The notes: generated by a model from the sequence alone, not told the origin. A DNA stretch of 7,526 nt from Nitrospirota bacterium (GCA_016195585.1 JACPZJ010000070.1:1-7526); one strand, 5' to 3'. Positions 1 through 5,563 are shown, numbered from the stretch's first letter. Translations and numbers: made by a program.

Positions 1-190
1 ACTTTGGGTATTTTATCAGATCATGGTGCCAAGTACGCCATTCAGTTTTAACAGACGCAGTAAAATCCTCCCAGTCTTCACGATTAGGGATAATTCGTAG
101 CAGTACACCAGCCTTTAGCCGATCTGCTGAAGGAATAACGTGTAATCTTTCTCTGAAAAAGTCCTCCCATTCATCAAGGCCACTTCTCAT
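1..190 (-). CDS. Unrecognised protein, N-terminal part; runs off left edge
   Basis: An open frame starts with ATG at 190-188 and stays open to the window edge, giving 63 residues (begins MRSGLDEWEDFF). A GGAG-like ribosome site lies about 9 bases upstream, which supports this start. The visible part is rich in Trp, Asp, Glu and Arg (several W-x-x-F/W spacings, and WHH near the visible end). It shows no signal peptide, membrane segment or cysteine motif, so it is probably a soluble cytoplasmic protein. I do not recognise the family. It follows the truncated PLD/helicase-like ORF at 256-483 on the same strand by 66 bases, so the two may belong to one degraded or rearranged locus, but nothing in the sequence assigns it a function. 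Confidence 0.5.
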   Translation of the reverse strand, partial: MRSGLDEWEDFFRERLHVIPSADRLKAGVLLRIIPNREDWEDFTASVKTEWRTWHHDLIKYPK

Positions 191-255
191 TACTTATTTC
201 TCCATTTATGCAGATGCTGTTTTGCCATCCATGTTTTTATCCGATTTTGTGAACC

Positions 256-483
256 TCATAGCAAATCAAATATAATCTTATATTGTGGTGGCTTTTGCAT
301 TCCAACAAGCAGTCTGCAGCAGTTGCCATCTCCGCCAGACCATTTTTCTATATACGAATCAAGCTGCTTCCAGCCACGCAGATTAAAATACCCAACACAA
401 AAATCCGCACGATTAGAGACATGAAGTGTCTCTTTTAACGCTGAAAGGAGCTGCTGCTCTATGTTATCAAATATCCTTGGCAT
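256..483 (-). pseudogene. Truncated N-terminus of a PLD-domain/helicase-like protein
   Basis: The frame encodes 75 residues from ATG 483-481 to TGA. It carries the pattern DNIEQQLLSALKETL, then FCVGYFNLRGW near residues 28-38, then LLVGMQ near residues 58-63. From memory this matches the start of large proteins with an N-terminal phospholipase D-like domain followed by a DEAD/SNF2 helicase, often found in restriction or defence loci. Those proteins are many hundreds of residues long. Here the frame ends twelve residues after GMQ, with no HKD motif and no helicase motifs. No continuation is obvious in the other frames over the next ~60 bases, and the next open frame (190-1) does not look like the missing part. 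No good ribosome site precedes the ATG. I read it as a gene remnant; a genuine small protein is possible but less likely. The assignment rests on motif recognition, not a search. Confidence 0.5.
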
Positions 484-625
484 AAGGGCTTTTGTTTAGT
501 GGTGATGAGGCTAAAATAATACAGATTAACAAAAAAATCAAGGTTTAAAAGGGCAGGGAGAAAGAGGATTTTTTTGGGGACTAAATACTTCAATATTGTC
601 AAAAATGCGCAGCATAAGGGGTGCA

Positions 626-1384
626 TCATTTATGCTCTCCAAGTATGTTTATCCTGTGAGCTATGCAGGCTGCGCCAAAGCCGTTGTCTATATTTACTGT
701 TGACAGGCCCGGGGCGCAGGAGTTTAACATTGCAAGAAGCGCAGAAATGCCTGAGAAGCTTGTGCCGTAGCCAGAGCTTGTGGGGACTGCGATTATCGGC
801 TTATCTGTCAGGCCGCCGACAACGCTTGCCAATGCGCCGTCCATGCCGGCAATAACAATAATCACCCTTGCATTGTGGAGCATCTCCTTTTTATCAAGGA
901 GCCTGTGTATGCCTGCAACACCAACATCGTACAGTGATTCTGTGCTGCTGCCAAGAACCTCTGCTGTTACCTTTGCCTCCTCTGCAACAGGAATATCAGA
1001 AGTCCCGGCAGTAACAATGAGTATTTTCCCTTTAGTCAGCTCCTTTTTCTTATTCTCAATAACAATAGTCATACCAAGGTCATTGTACCTTGCCCTCGGG
1101 TCTATTGCCTTTACTGCTTTATAGATATTCAGGTCTGCCCTTGTTGCAAGGATATCGCTCTTTTTCTCAAGCATCCTTTCTACAATCTCAACAACCTGCT
1201 CAATGCTCTTTCCCTTGCAGAATATCACCTCTGGAAAACCCTGCCTCAACTGCCGATGATGGTCTATCTGTGCAAAGCCGATATCTTCGTAGGGGAGGTG
1301 CCTTAGTTTTTCTATCGCTTCCTCCACCTTCATCCGCCCGTATTTTACTGCATCCAGAATCTTTTTGATATTTCTTGCATCCAT
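626..1384 (-). CDS. larB: LarB, nickel-pincer cofactor biosynthesis (P2CMN synthase)
   Basis: LarB carboxylates and hydrolyses nicotinic acid adenine dinucleotide to pyridinium-3,5-biscarboxylic acid mononucleotide, the first step towards the nickel-pincer nucleotide of lactate racemase and related LarA enzymes. The 252-residue protein is full length. It has an N-terminal LarB region (DHHRQLRQGFPEVIFCKGK at 41-59) and a PurE-like C-terminal domain with VTAGTSDIPVAEEA (124-137), AGMDGALASVVGGL (179-192), PTSSGYG (201-207) and NIDNGFGAA (231-239). Cys223 in SCAPG sits where the family has the cysteine that forms a covalent substrate adduct. The start is 3 bases after the gpsA stop, and a GAGG ribosome site (1393-1396) lies inside the last gpsA codons, so translation is probably coupled. 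It is the last gene of the minus-strand run; no convincing terminator follows in 484-625. larC, larE and larA are not in the window. Family assignment is firm. Confidence 0.95.
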   Translation of the reverse strand: MDARNIKKILDAVKYGRMKVEEAIEKLRHLPYEDIGFAQIDHHRQLRQGFPEVIFCKGKSIEQVVEIVERMLEKKSDILATRADLNIYKAVKAIDPRARYNDLGMTIVIENKKKELTKGKILIVTAGTSDIPVAEEAKVTAEVLGSSTESLYDVGVAGIHRLLDKKEMLHNARVIIVIAGMDGALASVVGGLTDKPIIAVPTSSGYGTSFSGISALLAMLNSCAPGLSTVNIDNGFGAACIAHRINILGEHK

Positions 1385-1387
1385 ATT

Positions 1388-2401
1388 TTATTCCTCACCC
1401 AGTTCCCGCTTCATTAAATCCCTTGCCGATACCTTTACATCCTTTCCCTCATAAAGTATGTAATAGACCTCATTTGTTATGGGCATTTCTATTTTGTGTT
1501 TTTTTGAAAGCTCATAAGCAGCCTTTGTCGTCTTAACGCCCTCTGCCACCATCTTCATGCTGTTTAGTATATCCTTTAATCCTTCACCCTGACCAAGCCT
1601 GAATCCTACTGTCCTGTTTCTGCTTAATTCGCCTGTGCATGTAAGAATCAAATCGCCAAGTCCGGAAAGACCGGCAAAGGTTGCAGGCTCTGCGCCCATT
1701 GCAATGCCGAGCCTCGTAATCTCTGCGAGGCCCCTTGTTATTATTGCTGCCCTTGTGTTGTGGCCAAAACCCATGCCGTCAGATATTCCTGTTGCAATGG
1801 CAATAACATTTTTTAATGCGCCGCCCAATTCTACACCCTTGACATCTGAATTTGTAAGGACCCTGAAATAGTCAGTTGAAAAGAGCCCCTGAACAGACTC
1901 ACCTGCCTTCTTATTATAAGCTGCAAGGGCAACCGCAGTAGGCATCTTTTTTACAACCTCCTTTGCAAAGCTCGGGCCTGAGAGAAAGGTAAGGTTTTTG
2001 TGGAGCGGTTCAGGAAGCACCTCTTTGAAGATGTCTGACATAAGCATCAGTGTATCATTTTCTATTCCCTTTGCAGCGCTTACAATAATAATATTATCAG
2101 AAAGAGAATGGGCAAGCCCCTTTATCACACCCCTTGCAACATGCGAAGGGACAACAAAGACAAGGACACCAGCATCCTTTACAGCATCCTTTATGATAGA
2201 TGTTACGATAATATTATCAGGCAGCCTATGCCCCGGCAGATAAATCTTATTCTCACGGCTCTTTTGCATCTCCTCTGCCAGATCAGGCTCATAGACCCAC
2301 AGCTTCACATGATAGCCTTTATCAGCAAGGAGCATGGCAAGCGTTGTGCCCCAGCTCCCTGCGCCAATAACAGCAATCTTTTCTGAAGTGGATTGTTTCA
2401 T
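1388..2401 (-). CDS. gpsA: NAD(P)H-dependent glycerol-3-phosphate dehydrogenase
   Basis: GpsA reduces dihydroxyacetone phosphate to sn-glycerol 3-phosphate in the cytoplasm, supplying the backbone for phospholipid synthesis. The 337-residue protein is typical in length. The N-terminal Rossmann domain has VIGAGSWGTTLA (11-22), and the expected SAAKGIE (108-114), LSGPSFAKEV (140-149), ELGGALKNVIAIATGISDG (191-209, catalytic Lys197), NTRAA (215-219) and GLSGLGDL (244-251) are all present, as is the SRNRTVG segment. The ATG overlaps the stop codon of the upstream YkgJ-family gene by four bases (ATGA), and larB starts 3 bases after its own stop. No strong ribosome site of its own is visible, so expression probably depends on coupling to the upstream gene. 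Its usual operon partner plsY is absent here. No key residue is missing. Confidence 0.97.
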   Translation of the reverse strand: MKQSTSEKIAVIGAGSWGTTLAMLLADKGYHVKLWVYEPDLAEEMQKSRENKIYLPGHRLPDNIIVTSIIKDAVKDAGVLVFVVPSHVARGVIKGLAHSLSDNIIIVSAAKGIENDTLMLMSDIFKEVLPEPLHKNLTFLSGPSFAKEVVKKMPTAVALAAYNKKAGESVQGLFSTDYFRVLTNSDVKGVELGGALKNVIAIATGISDGMGFGHNTRAAIITRGLAEITRLGIAMGAEPATFAGLSGLGDLILTCTGELSRNRTVGFRLGQGEGLKDILNSMKMVAEGVKTTKAAYELSKKHKIEMPITNEVYYILYEGKDVKVSARDLMKRELGEE

Positions 2402-2907
2402 AATACGAACGGCTCTACTTCCCTGTTTTCCTCGCTGTCATAGTATACCTTCCACTCTATTGGAAGAAGGGGATCCAGCATCCTCCATGTTTCTGTAATT
2501 GTCTTCTTAAAGGTATCAGAGAGTGTATAATTTAATGGACAGCCCTTTGCAAAGGAGAATTCAAGCAGGCCATTCTTCCATGTAGCAACTATGGGGTAGC
2601 TCCTGCAGTCAAACATCCTGAGCGGTCTTATTATACAATCCGTTTCACTAAGGAAGGGGCAGATGGAATCATAATCCATTATGCCGATGCGGCCGAGATT
2701 CTCTATCTCAATACGCTTAAAATCTGATAATGGAACCCCTGCCTTTTCTGAGATAAATTCCATCTCGTATGGGAGTAAGATTGCAGTCTCGCTTATATCA
2801 CCGACCTCGCAGCTCCCTCCGCAATTTGCCTCCATGCAGGGCATGGTTGCCTTTTCCGTATTCTTATAGACCTCTTCAATAATTCTAAACCAGTCTCCTT
2901 TGTCCAA
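2398..2907 (-). CDS. YkgJ-family cysteine-cluster (zinc/iron-chelating) protein
   Basis: The protein has 169 residues and the cysteine pattern of the YkgJ/CxxCxxCC-type family: PCMEANCGGSC (Cys24, 29, 33), CPFL (Cys83), C-IIRPL (Cys91), DCRSYP (Cys101) and GCPL (Cys123). The SICPFL...DCIIRPLRMFDCRSYP block is the most typical part. Members are thought to bind zinc or an iron-sulfur cluster; the reaction, if any, is unknown. There is no signal peptide or membrane segment. The start is TTG (2907-2905), chosen because a strong AGGAGG ribosome site lies 4 bases upstream and no ATG fits better; the next in-frame ATG falls next to the first cysteine. It overlaps gpsA by four bases. A 115-base hairpin repeat separates it from rtcB upstream. 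Family is clear, function is not. Confidence 0.88.
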   Translation of the reverse strand: MDKGDWFRIIEEVYKNTEKATMPCMEANCGGSCEVGDISETAILLPYEMEFISEKAGVPLSDFKRIEIENLGRIGIMDYDSICPFLSETDCIIRPLRMFDCRSYPIVATWKNGLLEFSFAKGCPLNYTLSDTFKKTITETWRMLDPLLPIEWKVYYDSEENREVEPFVL

Positions 2908-2911
2908 GTTT

Positions 2912-2917
2912 CCTCCT
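2912..2917 (-). promoter_or_regulatory. Shine-Dalgarno AGGAGG fixing a TTG start
   Basis: AGGAGG (minus strand) is followed by a 4-base spacer AAAC and the TTG codon at 2907-2905. The site lies just outside the repeat element at 2926-3040, preceded by a run of A. It is the main reason for choosing TTG as the start of the YkgJ-family gene. Confidence 0.7.
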
Positions 2918-2925
2918 TTTTTTAG

Positions 2926-3040
2926 TAGGGTTCAAGTGGCCAAGGATTCAAGTGGTCAAGTGAAAATAAGAAAAATGAAAAAATCAAATTATTTTTTGGT
3001 TTTTTCTTGAACCCATGAACCCATGAATCCTTGAACCCTA
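2926..3040. repeat. Inverted repeat built of 8-base units (GGGTTCAA type)
   Basis: Two 35-base arms (2926-2960 and 3006-3040) flank an A/T-rich core. The outermost 11 bases, TAGGGTTCAAG and CTTGAACCCTA, are exact inverted copies. Each arm is built from four 8-base units. The left arm reads GGGTTCAA, GTGGCCAA, GGATTCAA, GTGGTCAA. The right arm reads TTGAACCC, ATGAACCC, ATGAATCC, TTGAACCC. The core continues an imperfect pairing (GAAAAAATC near 2977 against GGTTTTTTC near 2998-3006). The right end includes the TAG stop codon of rtcB (3038-3040). The element could fold into a long hairpin in the rtcB-ykgJ transcript. It resembles intergenic repeats I associate with uncultured bacterial genomes, but its family and mobility are not established here. 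Confidence 0.75.
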
Positions 3041-4492
3041 TCCTTTTATAGATCCCATTGGCCTTAGCCTTGCCACCATCCTTGCAATACCTGCATTATG
3101 CACAACCTCTACCACCTTAGAAACATCCTTATATGCCTCTGGCATCTCCTCTTTCATTGTCTCCCTTCCTGCTGCCCTTATATAGATGCCCCTGTCCTCC
3201 AGCTCCCTGTTTACTGCCCTGCCCTTTGCAGATTTTATTGCAGCAGTCCTTGACATCACCCTGCCTGCGCCATGGCAGGTGCTGCCGAATGTCTCATCCA
3301 TTGCCCTCTGCGTTCCTACTAATATATAAGATGCCCTTCCCATATCACCCGGTATTATCACAGGCTGGCCTATCTTTCTGTATGCCTCTGGCACCTCAGG
3401 GTGATTTGGCGGGAACGCCCTTGTTGCGCCCTTGCGATGAACCGCGAGGAGTAATTTTTTACCATCAACAACATGCTCCTCTATCTTGACTATATTATGG
3501 GCAACATCATATAAGAGCCTCATGCCGAGCTCTTTCGGCGAGCGGTTGAAGTATTTATAAAAAACCTCCCTTGACCAGTGCATGAGGCACTGCCTGTTTG
3601 CCCATGCATAGTTTGCAGCGCAGCGCATTGCAGCAAGATAGTCCTGCCCTTCCGGAGAATTTATCGGTGCGCAGGCAAGCTGCCTGTCTGGCAATGATAT
3701 ATTATATTTTTTTACTGCCTCTCCCATTGTAACAAGATAGTCTGTGCAGACCTGATGTCCAAAGCCGCGGGAGCCTGAATGAATCATAACAGTAATCTGT
3801 CCCTCAGACAGTCCAAAGACCCTCGCTGCCTCCTCATCAAATATCTGCTCTACATATTGAACCTCAACAAAATGATTGCCTGAGCCTACCGTGCCCTGCT
3901 GGGCGCGTCCCCTCTCGTATGCCTTCCTGCTTATCTTATCAGGATCAGCGCCATCAAGCGCGCCGCCTGCCTCTGTATATTCTAAGTCCTCTTTCTCGCC
4001 ATAGCCCTTTCTTACTGCCCATCCTGCGCCTTCAATTAATATAGCGCGCTCATCCTCTGGGCCAAGTTTTATGCTCCCCTTAGAACCCACACCAGTTGGT
4101 ATTGTATAAAAGAGCTGATCAACAAGCCCCTTTACCTTATCCCTGACCTCATCCTTTGCAAGATTGGTCTTCATCAATCTTATGCCGCAATTAATGTCAA
4201 AGCCGACGGCGCCGGGAGAGATAACGCCATTTTTGTTAACATCTGTTGCCACAACAGCTCCTATGGGAGGGCCGTAGCCCTGATGAATATCTGGCATGGC
4301 AAGTGAGGCCTTAACAATGCCCGGAAGGAATGCTGCATTTGCCACCTGGTCTATGGATGCATCCTTTGATATAAGCTCAAGCATATCAGCAGTGGTATAA
4401 ATAATCCCATGCACAAGCATACCCGGCTTGTAGTCCTTTGGAAGCTCCCAGCGGTAGTCATCAATCTTTTTTAGTTTTTCTAAGATGGTCAT
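3038..4492 (-). CDS. rtcB: RtcB, tRNA-splicing/RNA-repair ligase
   Basis: RtcB ligates RNA 2',3'-cyclic phosphate or 3'-phosphate ends to 5'-OH ends, using GTP and Mn2+ through a histidine-GMP intermediate. From ATG 4492 the protein has 484 residues, the usual size for the long bacterial/archaeal form. Metal and guanylate residues are present: GFDINCG (Asp99, Cys102), GSGNHF (His207), IHSGSRG (His238), DVAHN (His332), and STCHGAGR with His407 as the predicted guanylylated histidine. There is no intein. The frame stays open upstream to 4606, but those extra 38 residues translate a hairpin repeat (LTLTLSP, CRQAG), while MTILEKLKKIDDYRWE is the normal N-terminus, so the later start is right. No clear ribosome site precedes it. 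The TAG stop is part of the downstream repeat. Archease lies upstream on the same strand, which fits the known functional partnership. Confidence 0.97.
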   Translation of the reverse strand: MTILEKLKKIDDYRWELPKDYKPGMLVHGIIYTTADMLELISKDASIDQVANAAFLPGIVKASLAMPDIHQGYGPPIGAVVATDVNKNGVISPGAVGFDINCGIRLMKTNLAKDEVRDKVKGLVDQLFYTIPTGVGSKGSIKLGPEDERAILIEGAGWAVRKGYGEKEDLEYTEAGGALDGADPDKISRKAYERGRAQQGTVGSGNHFVEVQYVEQIFDEEAARVFGLSEGQITVMIHSGSRGFGHQVCTDYLVTMGEAVKKYNISLPDRQLACAPINSPEGQDYLAAMRCAANYAWANRQCLMHWSREVFYKYFNRSPKELGMRLLYDVAHNIVKIEEHVVDGKKLLLAVHRKGATRAFPPNHPEVPEAYRKIGQPVIIPGDMGRASYILVGTQRAMDETFGSTCHGAGRVMSRTAAIKSAKGRAVNRELEDRGIYIRAAGRETMKEEMPEAYKDVSKVVEVVHNAGIARMVARLRPMGSIKG

Positions 4493-4510
4493 GGTGGTTT
4501 CTATTCTTAT

Positions 4511-4566
4511 TCCCTCTCCCTTGACGCCTGCCTGTCGGCAGACAGGGGAGAGGGTTAGGGTGAGGG
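4511..4566. repeat. Intergenic hairpin repeat (TLTLSP type) with nested palindrome
   Basis: CCCTCTCCC (4512-4520) pairs with GGGAGAGGG (4546-4554), followed by TTAGGGTGAGGG. On the minus strand this is the CCCTCACCCTAACCCTCTCCC style repeat that yields spurious TLTLSP peptides in annotated genomes. The loop is unusually long and holds a second palindrome, CCTGTC-GGCA-GACAGG (4531-4546). An alternative stem, CTGCC-TGTC-GGCAG (4528-4541), excludes it. The nested part resembles another widespread repeat that yields CRQAG peptides. The element lies in the archease-rtcB gap. Confidence 0.75.
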
Positions 4567-4580
4567 TGAAAGTTTTTATC

Positions 4581-4615
4581 CCCCTCCCCTTAATCCCCTC
4601 CAACAAGGGGAGGGG
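4581..4615. repeat. G/C-tract hairpin repeat, 11-bp perfect stem
   Basis: CCCCTCCCCTT (4581-4591) pairs perfectly with AAGGGGAGGGG (4605-4615) around a 13-base loop that itself contains CCCCTCC. It sits 11 bases past the archease stop codon. On the minus strand no T-run follows the stem, so it is not a standard intrinsic terminator, though it could slow polymerase or protect the mRNA 3' end. It is of the common CCCCTCCCCTTAATCCCC intergenic type. Confidence 0.7.
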
Positions 4616-4626
4616 AAAGTAAGGTG

Positions 4627-5007
4627 TTACACATCAAATATCACCTGCGCTTTCCAAAGGTGATCTATTTTTTTTACTTCTAATTTGTGATATGTTGCCC
4701 CCTTAATACCTGTCTTTATTGCGTGTTTTTCAAGATTCAGTGTTTCACCCTTTACTGCCGCCTTCAGGTTTTTATCGCTTAGTTCTTTTATATCAAACTC
4801 CTTTGCAAGAAACCCCCTCGCATCAAAGAGGTTCGGCGCTGATACTTCAACAGACTCGTCAATCTTCGCTTCTACATTATCCATCTCTGCAATAAGGTCA
4901 AACATCCCTTCTGCAGTATTTTTAAAAAGGCTGACCAAATCCTCGCCATAAGCAATGATGCCGATGTCTGCAGTTGTTGGCAGAACCTCGTATTTTTTTT
5001 CATCCAC
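4627..5007 (-). CDS. Archease, RtcB activator, with apparent internal deletion
   Basis: Archease speeds guanylylation of RtcB and allows multiple turnover; the gene lies directly upstream of rtcB. The 126-residue protein shows the family N-terminus (KYEVLPTTADIGIIAYG, Asp14), EGMFDLIAEMD (33-43), the C-terminal block EKHAIKTGIKGATYHKLEV (93-111) and the ending AQVIFDV (Asp125). Asp14 and Asp125 match the conserved metal-binding aspartates. Two oddities: the usual HTAD is TTAD, and the segment between SAPNL (56-60) and FDARGFLAKEFDI lacks the expected helix (DLLVxWLxELLYL-like, about 14-16 residues), which fits a total of 126 rather than roughly 138-142. The frame is intact, so this is an in-frame loss. 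The start is GTG; no ribosome site precedes it, but a strong promoter ends only 9 bases upstream. Whether the product still works is uncertain. Confidence 0.9.
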   Translation of the reverse strand: MDEKKYEVLPTTADIGIIAYGEDLVSLFKNTAEGMFDLIAEMDNVEAKIDESVEVSAPNLFDARGFLAKEFDIKELSDKNLKAAVKGETLNLEKHAIKTGIKGATYHKLEVKKIDHLWKAQVIFDV

Positions 5008-5016
5008 TGTGTTGCA

Positions 5017-5045
5017 ATTATATGAGATTTACATATATAGGTCAA
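5017..5045 (-). promoter_or_regulatory. Sigma-70 promoter for archease-rtcB
   Basis: On the minus strand TTGACC (5045-5040) and TATAAT (5022-5017) are separated by exactly 17 bases, a near-consensus sigma-70 promoter. The predicted start of transcription is around 5010-5007, at or within a few bases of the GTG codon of archease (5007-5005). This implies a leaderless or almost leaderless mRNA, in agreement with the missing Shine-Dalgarno sequence. Confidence 0.7.
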
Positions 5046-5053
5046 CTTTTTAA

Positions 5054-5198
5054 TGGCCGGCATTTGGCTTTAATGACATCCGGCATGAGCTAAAGGAATT
5101 TATAGTTAGACATGCAAAGGGCATTGGAAAATAAACACAGGAGGACAACAATCTACTTTGCCGGCTGCTTCCCGCGCTACAGCCAGACGTGCCGCTGA
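5054..5198 (+). other. Possible coding remnants in the archease-antiporter gap
   Basis: The roughly 590 bases between archease and the next plus-strand gene hold no full gene. In 5054-5134 an open stretch bounded by stops encodes 26 residues ending HELKEFIVRHAKGIGK, which has the feel of a protein C-terminus. Five bases after its stop comes AGGAGG (5139-5144), then a stretch 5151-5198 reading IYFAGCFPRYSQTCR and stop. YFAGCF-x-RY resembles the start of cysteine-rich CCG domains (GlpC/HdrB-like iron-sulfur subunits), but the codon at the expected start is ATC and the frame closes at once. These could be junction fragments of two deleted neighbouring genes, or chance. Evidence is weak. Confidence 0.25.
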
Positions 5199-5228
5199 AT
5201 TTTGTAGCCTTTGCGGTCAGATAGAAGG

Positions 5229-5450
5229 CTATGTCTCAAGATATTCTATTGCCTGATTAATATTTTCTCTCTTTCCTATCAGCAAAATTATATCGCCCTC
5301 CCTGATAAATTCAAAACCATGCGGCCCAAGTATCACACCCGCAATAAGAAAACCCGCAATAGATGGTATCTTGAGCCTTCCGAGGAGGAAGACGACCATC
5401 CATGAGACCCCGAAGATGATAACCAGCGATTTTAAAAAGCTACGTTCCAT
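5229..5450 (-). pseudogene. Kef-type cation/proton antiporter remnant, middle deleted
   Basis: From ATG 5450 the frame gives 73 residues. Residues 1-46 match the first helices of Kef/CPA2 antiporters: a hydrophobic LKSLVIIFGVSWMVVFLLG segment, then LKIPSIAGFLIAGVILGPHGF. Residues 48-73 (EGDIILLIGKRENINQAIEYLE) look like the extreme C-terminus of a TrkA-C domain, the last domain of the same type of antiporter. A normal member has over 500 residues, so the transport domain and any nucleotide-binding domain appear lost by one in-frame deletion near 5307-5315. The residue would span the membrane once or twice and cannot transport. The same frame is open upstream to 5585, but the family start fits 5450. 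No ribosome site is visible. The start lies just left of the divergent promoter of the next operon. The domain reading is from motif memory. Confidence 0.65.
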
Positions 5451-5481
5451 AATATGAATATGCCATAAATTTCTTAAAGGG

Positions 5482-5509
5482 TTGGAAAAAATACCTTTTA
5501 TGTGATAAT
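5482..5509 (+). promoter_or_regulatory. Candidate extended -10 promoter for the plus-strand operon
   Basis: TTGGAA (5482-5487) is followed after 16 bases by GATAAT (5504-5509), preceded by TGT (5501-5503), which gives an extended -10 TGnGATAAT. Transcription would begin near 5516, leaving a leader of about 80 bases before the BCAM0308-family gene. The match is good but unproven. Confidence 0.5.
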
Positions 5510-5522
5510 ATTTAACAGGAAG

Positions 5523-5563
5523 GGGGGATTTCCTATGAATATCATAGAAGATATTAGTCCCCC
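5523..5563 (+). promoter_or_regulatory. Leader hairpin upstream of the BCAM0308-family gene
   Basis: GGGGGA (5523-5528) can pair with TCCCCC (5558-5563), enclosing a perfect inner hairpin CTATGA-ATA-TCATAG (5533-5547). It lies between the candidate promoter and the ribosome site at 5587-5591. It may be a leader structure or a protein-binding palindrome; no riboswitch family is recognisable. Confidence 0.3.

Noticed and set aside
206..259. A 17-residue ORF (minus strand) whose ATG overlaps the stop of the PLD/helicase-like ORF
   Set aside because: It has no ribosome site or recognisable pattern, is too short to judge, and lies in a probably degraded stretch.
484..625. Possible terminator after larB (ATGC/GCAT pairing near 600-627 followed by a short T-run) and possible promoter for the 483 ORF
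   Set aside because: The stem is only four pairs with a large loop, and no -35/-10 pair with acceptable spacing was found.
574..1368. Several plus-strand open frames opposite larB
   Set aside because: They lie antisense to a full-length, well-conserved larB and encode low-complexity or unfamiliar peptides.
2087..2220. Repeated ATAATATTATCAG-like stretches within gpsA
   Set aside because: They encode similar DNIIIV/DNIIVT segments on the coding strand and are explained by protein sequence.
4872..5063. A 63-residue minus-strand frame overlapping the archease start
   Set aside because: It is a different frame of the archease gene, and the archease frame has the family motifs.
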